64,000 nucleotides of DNA from Mesonia sp008017825 (GCF_008017825.1 NZ_VRLS01000086.1:310001-374000), one strand, 5' to 3'; positions 8,605 to 17,363 are shown, counted from the stretch's first letter. Translations and numbers: made by a program. The notes: generated by a model from the sequence alone, not told the origin.

Positions 8605-9322
8605 CGATTGGATGCAGAATACAGGCACATTTTATATATATAAAATTGATGGGATTGAAGATTTTGTAAACCTTGAAGTATTAGATATTTCAAATACTAG
8701 TATAGGTGCGGTTCTTCATGGTGTGGAGTTAGAAGACCCTCCTAGAATTTTAGATTTATCTAATTTAACAAACTTAGAAGAACTTAATATGGAAACTAGT
8801 GAATTTAGTGGTCCTTATATTCAGATTCTGATTGTGGATAACAACCCGAATTTAAATTTGATAGAGGCGGTTGGTCACGCTTTGGAAATTGTACGTTTAA
8901 AAGGAGGAGACCTAGCAATAAACAATCTAGATCTTTACTTAGGAGATGATTATTTTGGACCAGGGACTAGGCCTTCCGTTTGTGTAGAGGTAACTAATGC
9001 TAGTCAAGCCAATAACCAACAAGGTACTTATGCTAACTGGACAGCTCAAGGAGCTTACCATTATTCAGAGACGTGTACTTTAAGCAGTGAAGCTTTTAAT
9101 AAAATAGACGTTCAATTGTTTCCCAACCCAGCAACTGAACATTTTCAATTAAAAACGAATGAAGAAATTAAAAGTTTAACGGTTTATTCCCTTAACGGAA
9201 AAGAAATTTTGAAATTTCAAAACCAAAATACTTATGATGTTTCTCAACTTCCTGCAGGAATATATTTTGTAAAGATGGAAACCTTGAATGGTACGGGAAT
9301 TCAAAAATTGATTAAAAATTAA
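8423..9322 (+). CDS. Secreted leucine-rich-repeat protein 1, T9SS type A sorting domain
   Basis: First of three tandem paralogues. The 299-residue product has a Sec signal peptide ending at SISAQ (about residue 19). A conserved block follows (TTSIPDQGFEQALIDLGI and QVLTSDVASVTSLDLS), then leucine-rich-repeat turns such as LEVLDISN and LTNLEELNM. The C-terminal type IX secretion sorting domain, from about residue 228, has LFPNP, VYSLNGKE and PAGIYFVKMET, ending KLIKN. It should cross the inner membrane by Sec and the outer membrane by T9SS and be surface-bound or released. The stop TAA shares its last base with the next gene's ATG. Ligand and function are unknown. Confidence 0.85.
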   Translation: MRTILLFLVGILTTSISAQTTSIPDQGFEQALIDLGIDSDQTLNGQVLTSDVASVTSLDLSDWMQNTGTFYIYKIDGIEDFVNLEVLDISNTSIGAVLHGVELEDPPRILDLSNLTNLEELNMETSEFSGPYIQILIVDNNPNLNLIEAVGHALEIVRLKGGDLAINNLDLYLGDDYFGPGTRPSVCVEVTNASQANNQQGTYANWTAQGAYHYSETCTLSSEAFNKIDVQLFPNPATEHFQLKTNEEIKSLTVYSLNGKEILKFQNQNTYDVSQLPAGIYFVKMETLNGTGIQKLIKN

Positions 9323-10203
9323 TGATCGTGAAATTAACAATTAAACTACTCTTTATTTTATGTTCTTTAGGTGTTTCCGCGCAAACCACCAGCATTCCTG
9401 ACCAAGGTTTTGAGCAAGCCTTAATTGATTTAGGAATAGATTCAGATCAGACTATTAATGGGCAAGTACTAACTAGCGATGTCGCAAGTGTCACGAGTTT
9501 GGATTTATCTTCTATAGCGGGAATGGGAAATATTTCTAATATAGATGGAATAGAAGGTTTTGTAAGTCTTAAAACTTTAAACTTGTCTGATGCAGGTTTA
9601 TTCTATTACAATACACTTTTAGATTTATCTAGCTTAACAAATTTAGAAGAATTTTATTTTGGAGGTCAAGGTGATATGATTACAAATAGTGTTTCTGAAG
9701 TAATATTAAACAATAATCCCAATTTGAACCTTATCTCTGCTATAGATAACTACCCTTTAAATAAAGTATCCTTAAAAGGTGGAGATGTAAATATTACCGA
9801 TTTAGATTTGTATTTAGGTTATTATGATAACTATTCAGCAGATGATTATACGCATTATGTTTGTGTTGAAGTAACTAGTTCTTCTCAGGCCAATAACCAG
9901 CAGGGAAACTATAGCAACTGGCAGGTGAACGGTTATGTAAATTATTCAGAAAATTGTAACCTAAAGACATTTAGTTCTAATAAAGTTGACGTTCAACTAT
10001 TTCCCAATCCTACTGCGCAACAGTTTCAGTTTAAGACCAAAGAAAAAGTTAAGGGGATTAAAGTGTATTCCCTTAGCGGAAAAGAAGTCCTAAAGTTTCA
10101 AAACCAAAACGCTTATGATGTTTCTCAACTTCCTGCGGGGATATATTTTGTAAAGATTGAAACTTTAATTGGTACGAGAATTCAAAAATTGATTAAAAAC
10201 TAG
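9322..10203 (+). CDS. Secreted leucine-rich-repeat protein 2, T9SS type A sorting domain
   Basis: Second paralogue, 293 residues. Its signal peptide (MIVKLTIKLLFILCSLGVSAQ) differs completely from those of copies 1 and 3. From the cleavage site on, the TTSIPDQGFEQALIDLGI block is almost identical. The middle diverges (LKTLNLSDAGLF, LTNLEEFYF), and the C-terminal sorting domain (LFPNP, VYSLSGKE, PAGIYFVKIET) is again conserved. The start overlaps the stop of gene 1 by one base (TAATG). Its TAG stop lies inside the repeat unit that supplies the leader of gene 3, which marks the duplication junction. Confidence 0.85.
   Translation: MIVKLTIKLLFILCSLGVSAQTTSIPDQGFEQALIDLGIDSDQTINGQVLTSDVASVTSLDLSSIAGMGNISNIDGIEGFVSLKTLNLSDAGLFYYNTLLDLSSLTNLEEFYFGGQGDMITNSVSEVILNNNPNLNLISAIDNYPLNKVSLKGGDVNITDLDLYLGYYDNYSADDYTHYVCVEVTSSSQANNQQGNYSNWQVNGYVNYSENCNLKTFSSNKVDVQLFPNPTAQQFQFKTKEKVKGIKVYSLSGKEVLKFQNQNAYDVSQLPAGIYFVKIETLIGTRIQKLIKN
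9374..9510 (+). repeat. Direct repeat unit A, copy 2 (without the leader)
   Basis: This copy starts at TTTCCGCGCAAACC, at the signal-peptide cleavage site, and continues through the conserved N-terminal block. The upstream leader of gene 2 is unrelated at base level. Confidence 0.75.
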
Positions 10204-10390
10204 CTTTATGAGGACAATTTTACTTTTTCTTGTCGGAATTTTAACGACTTCCATTTCTGCGCAAACCACCAGCATTCCCGACCAAGGTTTTGAACAAGCC
10301 TTAATCGATTTGGGAATAGACTCTGACCAAACCATTAATGGACAAGTACTAACGAGTGATGTTGCGAGTGTTACTAGTTTAGATTTGTCT
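10200..10390 (+). repeat. Direct repeat unit A, copy 3
   Basis: It is nearly identical to copy 1, including the CTAGCTTT before the ATG. Bases 10201-10203 of this unit serve as the stop codon of gene 2. Confidence 0.8.
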
Positions 10391-11095
10391 CCATATAACG
10401 GAGGTTATTATTTTGTGCAAAATATTAGCGGGATTCAAGCTTTTACATCTCTTAAAATATTAAATTTAAGCGAGGTAGGCTTATATACCAATTTAGGGTA
10501 TTCACCTGGTCCACCTTTGGATTTATCTGCTTTAACTCAATTAGAGGAGTTTTATTTTAATGGTCATGGGGATTTGATAACATTGAATGTTCCTGAAGTT
10601 ATCCTAAACAACAATCCTAATTTAACAAGACTGGAAGCAGGAGGGAACTGGATGCTTGAAAGAATAGTTTTGAAAGGTAGTGATCAGTATTTATGGAATC
10701 TATTTATGATTGCAGGTGATTACGATCCCTGGACAGGAGAATCTATTGATGTTTGTGTTCAAGTTACAAATTCTACGCAAGCTGAAAATGGGCAAGGTAT
10801 TTATAGTAATTGGACGGTTTACGGACCAATAAACTTTTCTAATGATTGTAGTTTAAGTGCATCAAGGTTTAATGAAATTGAAATTCAGTTATTTCCTAAC
10901 CCAACAACCGAATATTTTCAATTAAAAACGCAAGAAGAAATTAAAAGTTTAATGGTTTATTCTCTTAACGGAAAAGAAGTTTTGAAATTTCAAAACCAAA
11001 ATACTTATGATGTTTCTCAAATTCCTGCAGGGATATATTTTGTAAAGATGGAAACCTCAAAAGGTACGGGGATTCAAAAACTTATTAAAAATTAA
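10208..11095 (+). CDS. Secreted leucine-rich-repeat protein 3, T9SS type A sorting domain
   Basis: Third paralogue, 295 residues. The signal peptide (MRTILLFLVGILTTSISAQ) and the bases just before the ATG are nearly identical to gene 1, so this copy probably arose from it. The conserved N-terminal block, a divergent LRR-like middle (LKILNLSEVG, LTQLEEFYFNG) and the T9SS sorting domain (LFPNP, VYSLNGKE, PAGIYFVKMET) are all present. The gene starts 4 bases after the gene 2 stop. A hairpin followed by T-rich sequence lies downstream. The function is unknown; a surface adhesin or carbohydrate-binding role would be a guess. Confidence 0.85.
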   Translation: MRTILLFLVGILTTSISAQTTSIPDQGFEQALIDLGIDSDQTINGQVLTSDVASVTSLDLSPYNGGYYFVQNISGIQAFTSLKILNLSEVGLYTNLGYSPGPPLDLSALTQLEEFYFNGHGDLITLNVPEVILNNNPNLTRLEAGGNWMLERIVLKGSDQYLWNLFMIAGDYDPWTGESIDVCVQVTNSTQAENGQGIYSNWTVYGPINFSNDCSLSASRFNEIEIQLFPNPTTEYFQLKTQEEIKSLMVYSLNGKEVLKFQNQNTYDVSQIPAGIYFVKMETSKGTGIQKLIKN

Positions 11096-11139
11096 GAGGT
11101 TAGAAAAACCTTAGTTTTAAAAGAGATTTTCTTTGATTT

Positions 11140-11175
11140 ATAGCCAAGAATTCAAGAGATTTTTGGCTATTTTTA
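11140..11175 (+). terminator. Hairpin terminator after the LRR gene triplet
   Basis: ATAGCCAA (11140-11147) pairs with TTGGCTAT (11163-11170) across a 15-base loop and is followed by TTTTTA. It separates the triplet from pcm. Confidence 0.55.
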
Positions 11176-11191
11176 TGCAAAATTTGGCGCA

Positions 11192-11833
11192 TTGAAAGAT
11201 ACTTTTAGACATCAAGGAAAAAGACAACATTTGGTTGAGATTCTTAAAGAAAAAGGAATTACAGATAAAAAGGTCTTATCGGCTATTAATAAAATACCAA
11301 GACACTTGTTTATGGATAGTTCTTTTGAAGATCATGCATACCAAGACAAGGCTTTTCCCATTGCTGCCGATCAAACCATTTCGCAACCTTATACGGTAGC
11401 TTTTCAAAGTGAATTGCTAGAAGTAGAGAAAGGCGATGAAATTCTAGAAATAGGGACAGGAAGCGGATATCAAACAGCCGTATTATGTGAACTCGGTGCT
11501 AAAGTTTACAGCATCGAACGTCAGCAAGAACTTTATAAAAAAACCAAACTCTTTCTTAGCAAATTGGGATATCGTCCTAAGTACCTTACGTTTGGTGACG
11601 GCTACAAAGGTTTGCCTTTATATAAGCCTTTTGATAAAGCCATTGTTACGGCTGGCGCTCCTTATGTACCTAACCCATTATTAGCACAATTAAAAATAGG
11701 AGGTAGATTGGTAATTCCCGTTGGAACCGATAGCCAGGTGATGACACTTTTTATACGTAAATCTGCTAAGGAATTTGAGAAAAAAGAATTTGGTGAATTT
11801 AGATTCGTACCCTTGTTAGAAGATAAAAATTAA
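11192..11833 (+). CDS. pcm: Protein-L-isoaspartate O-methyltransferase
   Basis: Pcm methylates abnormal isoaspartyl residues with S-adenosylmethionine, starting repair of aged proteins. The 213-residue protein has the family's IPRHLFM segment, the substrate-side AFPIAADQTISQPYTVA region, the SAM-binding loop EIGTGSGYQTA, and FDKAIVTAGAP. It ends FRFVPLLEDKN, as in other Flavobacteriaceae. The start is TTG at 11192: the nearby upstream ATG (11175) is in another frame and stops after six codons, and the protein aligns with the family from MKDTFRHQGKRQ. Confidence 0.92.
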   Translation: MKDTFRHQGKRQHLVEILKEKGITDKKVLSAINKIPRHLFMDSSFEDHAYQDKAFPIAADQTISQPYTVAFQSELLEVEKGDEILEIGTGSGYQTAVLCELGAKVYSIERQQELYKKTKLFLSKLGYRPKYLTFGDGYKGLPLYKPFDKAIVTAGAPYVPNPLLAQLKIGGRLVIPVGTDSQVMTLFIRKSAKEFEKKEFGEFRFVPLLEDKN

Positions 11834-11847
11834 TTAAATACTATACT

Positions 11848-12312
11848 ATGGGAGAATATTCAAATAGGATTAAATTAAAAGTATTAAAAAGTTCTCTCAG
11901 GCTTGAAAAAACTGCGAGCTATTCTTTAGCTTTCATTCTGGGTATAAATGATCCTGAAAACAGTAAAAGCCTTGGTAATAAAAGTTCCTCTTTATCATTT
12001 AATCAAAAATTGAACTTACTTTTAGATAGTGGATCAATTACAAAAACTGATAAATTGAAATTAGAAATTTTTATGGAAGTTAGGAATCAATTTATGCACA
12101 ATTTGGATGTTTATTCATTTAAAGAAGTTTTTCAATTACTTGAGGGTAGGGAAAAAAAGCTAAAAAAAAATTACCCAATATTTTTTTCTGATTCTATAGA
12201 TATTGAAAAATCATTTGAAGAGTGTATAACAAAAATTTATAGCGAAGGTATCAGTTGTTTTGCATCCTTTAAAGGAGAAAGACTTAGGAAGTTTAGATCG
12301 CTTAACGGCTAA
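11848..12312 (+). CDS. HEPN-like protein of unknown function
   Basis: A 154-residue soluble protein, mostly alpha-helical. The sequence LEIFMEVRNQFMHNLD (about 71-86) contains an Rx4H motif (RNQFMH), the signature of HEPN domains, many of which are metal-independent RNases in toxin-antitoxin and abortive-infection systems. The N-terminal part (SLRLEKTASYSLAFILGI and LSFNQKLNLLLDSG) resembles a family of small HEPN-like proteins I have seen in Bacteroidota; I cannot assign it more precisely. No partner antitoxin is adjacent: pcm lies 14 bases upstream and a broken regulator lies downstream on the other strand. RNase activity is inference only. Confidence 0.7.
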   Translation: MGEYSNRIKLKVLKSSLRLEKTASYSLAFILGINDPENSKSLGNKSSSLSFNQKLNLLLDSGSITKTDKLKLEIFMEVRNQFMHNLDVYSFKEVFQLLEGREKKLKKNYPIFFSDSIDIEKSFEECITKIYSEGISCFASFKGERLRKFRSLNG

Positions 12313-12396
12313 TATTAAATACAACCTTCGTTTTGCCAATCATCTCATTAAGGTCTTTAAGTCGAATTATTTGAAGATAAAAATTAATACACTCAG

Positions 12397-12960
12397 CTAT
12401 TTGATTAGTCTTATGATATTTGGGTAAAGATCATCAGTTTTTCCTTTATTGCTTTTAACTGCGAATACGATGGGTAAAGCAATATTTATAAGGTAAAGAC
12501 CAATAAATACCAAAAATATATATTGACTATAGCCATAATGCATAATTTTCAAAAAGGTGAAAACAAAAATATTAGCAAAGAAAATTACCGACCAAACAAT
12601 CTGAAAATTTAATAGGTTAGCACCAATACTCTTTAACCCAATAACTTCATTCTTTTTATTGAGCCACAAAATTACTGGGAGAATAATATTTCCTAAAGGA
12701 ATTGCTAAAAAAGCAAATACCGAAAGATGAAAAATAACAAGATAGCTTTTATCTTCTTTTTTACCATAATCTAAAAGATCTTCTGCATTTATTTCAAGAA
12801 CATCACAAATTTAATGTAGAGTTTTTCCGTGAGGCTGACTTTCATTATTTTCTATTCGTTGAACTGTTCTTAAACTTATTTTCGCACAATCGGCTAATTC
12901 TTCCTGGGATAAGCCTTTTCTTTTTCTGACTTCTTTAATTTTTTTTCCAATTTCTTTCAT
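12397..12960 (-). pseudogene. XRE helix-turn-helix / DUF4870-like membrane protein, interrupted by one TAA
   Basis: Read from ATG at 12960, the first 49 codons give an XRE-type HTH: MKEIGKKIKEVRKRKGLSQE, then ELADCAKISLRTVQRIENNE and SQPHGKTLH. An in-frame TAA at 12811-12813 follows, and the frame then continues without break (ICDVLEINAEDLLDYGKKED) into a membrane part with about three hydrophobic helices and a PNIIRLIK end at 12397. The stop fits a single CAA-to-TAA change, since the family expects LHQICDVL-like sequence. With a normal codon the product would be 187 residues, the usual length of HTH plus DUF4870-like proteins. A downstream TTG (12669) could start only a truncated membrane part. 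Confidence 0.8.
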
Positions 12961-12985
12961 AATTAGTTCTGTTTAAATATTTCTC

Positions 12986-12993
12986 CAAAATTA
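12986..12993 (-). promoter_or_regulatory. Candidate -7 box (TAATTTTG) for the XRE/DUF4870-like gene
   Basis: It matches TAnnTTTG on the minus strand, 26 bases before the ATG at 12960. No clear -33 box was seen. Confidence 0.35.
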
Positions 12994-13164
12994 ATTATGA
13001 AAGTTCCCATTTGATAACGTTGTTTAGGTGACACTTTTATGACATTTTTGTCAAATTGCTCGTGTGTAATGCTTTACCTGGCATTATAGGTAAGTTTTAT
13101 AAGACTCTATTTGTAGGGCAAGAAATTATAATTTAGCTGATTTTACGAAGGGTTTTAAATGAGA

Positions 13165-14241
13165 TTAAGATTTTTTGTTCTTCTTCTTGCCTTTTTCAAT
13201 TTTTTCACTGGCCCAATCTTCTTCATCTTTTGAAGATTTTAAATCTTGCTGTTTCCATTCAGCTCTGGGCGTATAGTTAAGTTTTGCATACATGGGAAAA
13301 TGATCTGATCCAATATTTTTTTCTCTTGCCATTTCTACAAGGGTAAAATCACTTGTATGAAAAATATGGTCTAAGGGCCAGCGCAGTAAAAGATAATCTG
13401 CATTATAGGTATTAAAAAAACCTCTTCCGCGACGAGGGTCCATTAAGCCACTTATTTTTTGAAACAGTTTTGTAGTCCTAGACCAAGCCACATCATTAAG
13501 ATCGCCAAATACTAATGTTAATTCAGCATCTTTATCAATTTCTTTACCCATTAAAAGTAATTCTGCATCTCTATTGGTAGAAGTTTTACTTTCGGTAGGA
13601 CTAGGAGGTCTAGGGTGTAAGCAATGAATATTAGCTTCTTTGCCATTAGATAATTCTATCTTCCCGTGTATAGAAGGAATATCATCTTTAATTAAATATT
13701 TTACCTCAATATCTTTTAAAACCAGTTTAGAGTATAGGTGCATTCCATATAAATTATCTAATGGTATTTTTACAGAATGTGGGTATTCTTCATCAAAAAT
13801 GCTTAATGCTTTCTCCCATTTTTTATCCGATTCTAAGGTTAAGAAGACATCGGGATTACGAGATTTTATTAAATTAATCAATTTGTTGTAGTCTCTATTT
13901 GTTGTGAGTACGTTGCTTACTAAAATACTTATTTGATTATCGTTTTCTTCTCCGCTGTATTTTATTACCTGCTTTTTCCAGAATATAGTATATGGTAATA
14001 TGAGCCAACATTGGTATACTAAATTAAGAAAAAGTAAAATGAGTAGTATAGGATGCCACCACTTGGTAAATGAATAAGCAAATAAGGCAAGAATTATATT
14101 GATAACAATAAGAGCTGAAATCTGAATTCTAGGGAAATCGAACCCTCGTACCCACCAATAGTCCAATTTTGTGACCGAAGCCAAGGTAGGAATGCAAATT
14201 AAAATATTAAATATGATTACGACTATTTCCATATAATTCAT
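13165..14241 (-). CDS. Endonuclease/exonuclease/phosphatase (EEP) family membrane protein
   Basis: A 358-residue protein with about three N-terminal membrane helices (residues 3-95) and an EEP catalytic domain. The domain has FLTLESDKKWEKAL (metal-binding Glu), IHCLHPRPPSP, VFGDLNDVAWS (GDxN) and NIGSDHFPMYAKL (SDH). The active site probably faces the periplasm. The substrate is unknown; EEP members cleave phosphodiesters in nucleic acids, phospholipids or inositol phosphates. The last 35 residues are highly charged and lysine-rich (KIEKGKKKNKKS). It is paralogous in layout to the protein at 30658-31686. A TAnnTTTG box lies 17 bases upstream. Confidence 0.88.
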   Translation of the reverse strand: MNYMEIVVIIFNILICIPTLASVTKLDYWWVRGFDFPRIQISALIVINIILALFAYSFTKWWHPILLILLFLNLVYQCWLILPYTIFWKKQVIKYSGEENDNQISILVSNVLTTNRDYNKLINLIKSRNPDVFLTLESDKKWEKALSIFDEEYPHSVKIPLDNLYGMHLYSKLVLKDIEVKYLIKDDIPSIHGKIELSNGKEANIHCLHPRPPSPTESKTSTNRDAELLLMGKEIDKDAELTLVFGDLNDVAWSRTTKLFQKISGLMDPRRGRGFFNTYNADYLLLRWPLDHIFHTSDFTLVEMAREKNIGSDHFPMYAKLNYTPRAEWKQQDLKSSKDEEDWASEKIEKGKKKNKKS

Positions 14242-14257
14242 AAGTAATACATTTTTA

Positions 14258-14265
14258 CAAAAATA
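14258..14265 (-). promoter_or_regulatory. Candidate -7 box (TATTTTTG) for the EEP gene
   Basis: It matches TAnnTTTG, 17 bases before the start at 14241. A TTG lies upstream, but at about 25 bases spacing rather than 19-21. Confidence 0.35.
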
Positions 14266-14311
14266 AAGATTATTTAGCTAATTGCATCTTCAAAAGAAAG
14301 TCTTATAATGA

Positions 14312-16771
14312 TTAAAAACTAAGTCCAAACATAAAAGCTCCGTTTTGCCAACCTCCTTGGTAAGGTTTTACATAATCTACCCGTAAAAATCTAAACTTAC
14401 CAATTCCTAAATTATCGATACCTATGCTAAACTCGGTATAAGGCTTATTTTCGTTAGTGATTAAAGAATGTGTACCAACGATCATATTAAAATTGAGTTG
14501 GTTAACGCCAGGTATTTTTCCTAAAATCCAACCGTTAAAGTTATGTTCTAAGTGAGCTTCTGCATAATCATCATTGGTGCTATGAGAATAGTAGGGAAGT
14601 AAATTAAATTTTGCTAAGGCATTATCTAAGTTAATCCTGGTTTGATTTCCACGGAAGTGTTGAAAATCTACTAGAGAAATTTCATCGGCATCAAAGAATT
14701 TTCCTGCTCTCAAATTATAACTCAACTCTCCTTTGTTTTGTAAACTCAAAGTTTGGCTCGCCGAAATTTTTATCAAATCAAAATTATATTGTTTAATATC
14801 TGATGCAAAACCTTTTTCGTATCCTAACCAAAGCGTAGGATAATCATCATTGGTTACATTATACTTTCCGTCGGGGTAATTATAATATTCTTGACCAAAA
14901 TTGATTCTGGCATTCAGCTTTAATTTGGCAATCGTATGCTCTTCAAAAGAGGCAGCACCAAAAGCTTGCGGAGCCAATGGATTGTTAGAAGTATAACCTC
15001 CATTATCATTATTTACAAAAACATGATCGGTGGTATTAAAAAGCGGACTCCTTTTTTCTGCGCTTAAAGCGGAATAGAAACGGAAACCATTAAATAACTC
15101 TTCAGAATACGTTGCTTCAGCAAATAGCTTGTCATAAAGTTTTAAATAATTACGCTCAAACAAAATATTAGCGACATCGTTAACATACAGTGGCAAAGGA
15201 TCGGTGTCGTTAATTTGAGTCGCTTTTATCCCTCCACTAATACTAATATAAGCTTTAGATTTATTGTTGAGTAAGCTTGTAAAGCCACCACTAACTCGGT
15301 AACGCTCGTCGCTTACTCCATAACTCATGTCGCTAAACAAGTTCCAATACGTGTTTTCTTCTTCGTTTCTTTTGGTAAAGTTAAGGTCTAAATTTACGCT
15401 CCATCCTTGAACGGTGTTATAATGCAATCCGTTTACAGGACCACTAATGCTAAAACGATAATTTTTATGAGAATTTTGATAACTGTAACCAAAAAGCGGA
15501 TCGGTAATTGAAAACTTGTTTCTTACGCCGTCAATAGAATCTTTATATACTTTAGAGTTTTTACGCTCTTGAATACTGTCTTTCCTTACATAATCGTTCA
15601 GTTCTTCATCGGTTAACGGAATAGGACGAATGCCTTGCCAAAATAGAGAGTCTTTTTTATTAGCTTCTCCTTCAAAACTCATAATCTCTCGGCTAAAAGA
15701 ATCTTCATCAAACTGCGGACTAAAGTTGTGGTTACTATAAACAGCAGTAAAACGACCATCGCCAGTGATACCGAAAATCCCCCATGTGAAATCTACGGTT
15801 TGAGAAATTTTCACCCATAACTGGTCATTTTTGTTGTACTTAAAATTTTGTTTAAAACTTAACGTATCTATCGGGGTAATTTGCATCGCTTTTCCGGTAG
15901 TGTTTAAATCTACGCCGTAAATCTCCCAATCGTCTTCAATTATATAGATAAAACCAGAAAAGATACGATCGTTTTTACGTTTAGGGGTAATTTTTACTTT
16001 ATTGATGAGGTTGCCTAGCTCATCATAAAAAACACCATCTAATTGATAATCGTAATAATTAAAAGCATAATCAGCGATAGGAGAAACGATTTCTGTATTG
16101 AGTTCTATTGTATTGTTATAAAAATTGAAATTGGCTTCGCGGGCGCTATTTAAGCTAAAGCCGTTATCGTCACCACTGACTTTAGAAGCCACTATTTTTT
16201 CGTGAAATTTATCTGGCGCTTTAAATTTGATTTTAGAGATCGTTTCCGATAAATAAACAATTCCGCTACGGGTAGAATCTAATCCACCACCAAGATCCCC
16301 AACTTCTGCTCCGAGAATTTTTTCGGGCGCATTTTGTATTTTCCAAAGTCCGCGAGAGTAGAAATCTGCAGTATAAGCTTCGGTTTTGGCTAGATTTTCT
16401 TCTCTGTATTCAATCGCTTTTTTAATAACGCGAAGGGCCGGGTTTTCTCCCGATTTAAGAATTACTTCATCTAAGCTTGTAGATTCTTCCGCTAAGGAAA
16501 CATTTAATACGAATGGAAAATTGGTAATATTTACTTCTTTTTCTAAGGTTTTAAACCCTAAAAACTGAAAAACAAGGGTGGTTTTTCCAGTTTGCTCATA
16601 ATCGAGCATATAATTTCCTTCATTGTTAGTTGTAGTCCCTTTGTAGGTGTCTTTAATGTAAATATTTACGTAGGGAATAATTTCGCCGGCTTCATCGGTA
16701 ACTTTACCTACGAGTTGAGAAAATCCAGAAAATGAAATAAATAAGAAGGCTAGGAGTAAAAGTTTTTTCAA
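14312..16771 (-). CDS. DUF5686 outer-membrane protein with carboxypeptidase-regulatory-like domain
   Basis: An 819-residue protein with a signal peptide (cleaved near SFSGFSQ) and a CarboxypepD_reg-like beta-sandwich (about 19-95, starting LVGKVTDEAGEIIPYVNIYI). A long DUF5686 region follows, which ends in beta-strand-rich sequence typical of an outer-membrane barrel; the last residues NGAFMFGLSF end in an aromatic. The family is common in Bacteroidota beside or among TonB-linked proteins, but no TonB plug or box is recognised here. The function is unknown; an envelope or transport role is inferred. It is preceded by smpB with only 13 bases between, so the two may share a transcript. Confidence 0.88.
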   Translation of the reverse strand: MKKLLLLAFLFISFSGFSQLVGKVTDEAGEIIPYVNIYIKDTYKGTTTNNEGNYMLDYEQTGKTTLVFQFLGFKTLEKEVNITNFPFVLNVSLAEESTSLDEVILKSGENPALRVIKKAIEYREENLAKTEAYTADFYSRGLWKIQNAPEKILGAEVGDLGGGLDSTRSGIVYLSETISKIKFKAPDKFHEKIVASKVSGDDNGFSLNSAREANFNFYNNTIELNTEIVSPIADYAFNYYDYQLDGVFYDELGNLINKVKITPKRKNDRIFSGFIYIIEDDWEIYGVDLNTTGKAMQITPIDTLSFKQNFKYNKNDQLWVKISQTVDFTWGIFGITGDGRFTAVYSNHNFSPQFDEDSFSREIMSFEGEANKKDSLFWQGIRPIPLTDEELNDYVRKDSIQERKNSKVYKDSIDGVRNKFSITDPLFGYSYQNSHKNYRFSISGPVNGLHYNTVQGWSVNLDLNFTKRNEEENTYWNLFSDMSYGVSDERYRVSGGFTSLLNNKSKAYISISGGIKATQINDTDPLPLYVNDVANILFERNYLKLYDKLFAEATYSEELFNGFRFYSALSAEKRSPLFNTTDHVFVNNDNGGYTSNNPLAPQAFGAASFEEHTIAKLKLNARINFGQEYYNYPDGKYNVTNDDYPTLWLGYEKGFASDIKQYNFDLIKISASQTLSLQNKGELSYNLRAGKFFDADEISLVDFQHFRGNQTRINLDNALAKFNLLPYYSHSTNDDYAEAHLEHNFNGWILGKIPGVNQLNFNMIVGTHSLITNENKPYTEFSIGIDNLGIGKFRFLRVDYVKPYQGGWQNGAFMFGLSF

Positions 16772-16784
16772 GAAGAATAGGTGT

Positions 16785-17243
16785 TTAGTTATACTCTTTT
16801 TTAATTCGATCTAAGCGTCGTTTACTTTCTCTGTCCTTAATCGTTTCTCGTTTGTCGTGCGTTTTCTTACCCTTACAAAGTGCAATAGATAGTTTTGCAA
16901 AACCTCTATCGTTAATAAATAGACGAAGTGGAATAATAGTTAAACCCGTTGAGGTCACTTGCTTTTCTAACTTTCGTAATTCATTCTTATTAAGTAGTAA
17001 TTTGCGTTCACTTTTAGGAGCGTGGTTAAAATGCGTGGCGTGAGAATACTCTTCTACATGCATATTAATCACAAATAACTCCCCGTTATGAAATTCACAA
17101 AAGCTTTCGGCAATTCCTGCTTTCCCAGCTCTTATAGACTTAATTTCGGTACCCGCTAATTTAATCCCGGCAGTAAACTTATCGAGAATTTCGTATTGAA
17201 ACTTAGCTTTCCTATTTTTTATATTGATGTTGTTTTTACTCAT
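16785..17243 (-). CDS. smpB: SsrA-binding protein SmpB
   Basis: SmpB binds tmRNA and brings it to stalled ribosomes for trans-translation. The 152-residue protein has the family signatures NRKAKFQYEILDKFTAGI, GTEIKSIRAGKAGIAESF (oligonucleotide-binding barrel), RKLLLNKNELRKL, and the KGKKTHDKRETIKDRESKRR tail that folds in the ribosomal mRNA channel. Length and order match the family. No ssrA gene was recognised in this window. Confidence 0.97.
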   Translation of the reverse strand: MSKNNINIKNRKAKFQYEILDKFTAGIKLAGTEIKSIRAGKAGIAESFCEFHNGELFVINMHVEEYSHATHFNHAPKSERKLLLNKNELRKLEKQVTSTGLTIIPLRLFINDRGFAKLSIALCKGKKTHDKRETIKDRESKRRLDRIKKEYN

Positions 17244-17363
17244 AGCAATCGCTAAAATAGGAAGCTTTTTTTAAATAAACATACGCTATTGACTTAAAGA
17301 CCTCTTAAAATTAAAATTGTTACAACTTTAACGACTTAAAATTACCCCTATAACGAAGTTGTG

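Noticed and set aside
8374..8628. Open frame antisense to the first LRR gene
   Set aside because: It overlaps the signal peptide and conserved block of the real gene on the other strand.
11848..12960. Toxin-antitoxin pair formed by the HEPN-like gene and the XRE gene
   Set aside because: The genes are convergent, the XRE gene carries a membrane domain and a stop codon, and the two do not form an operon.
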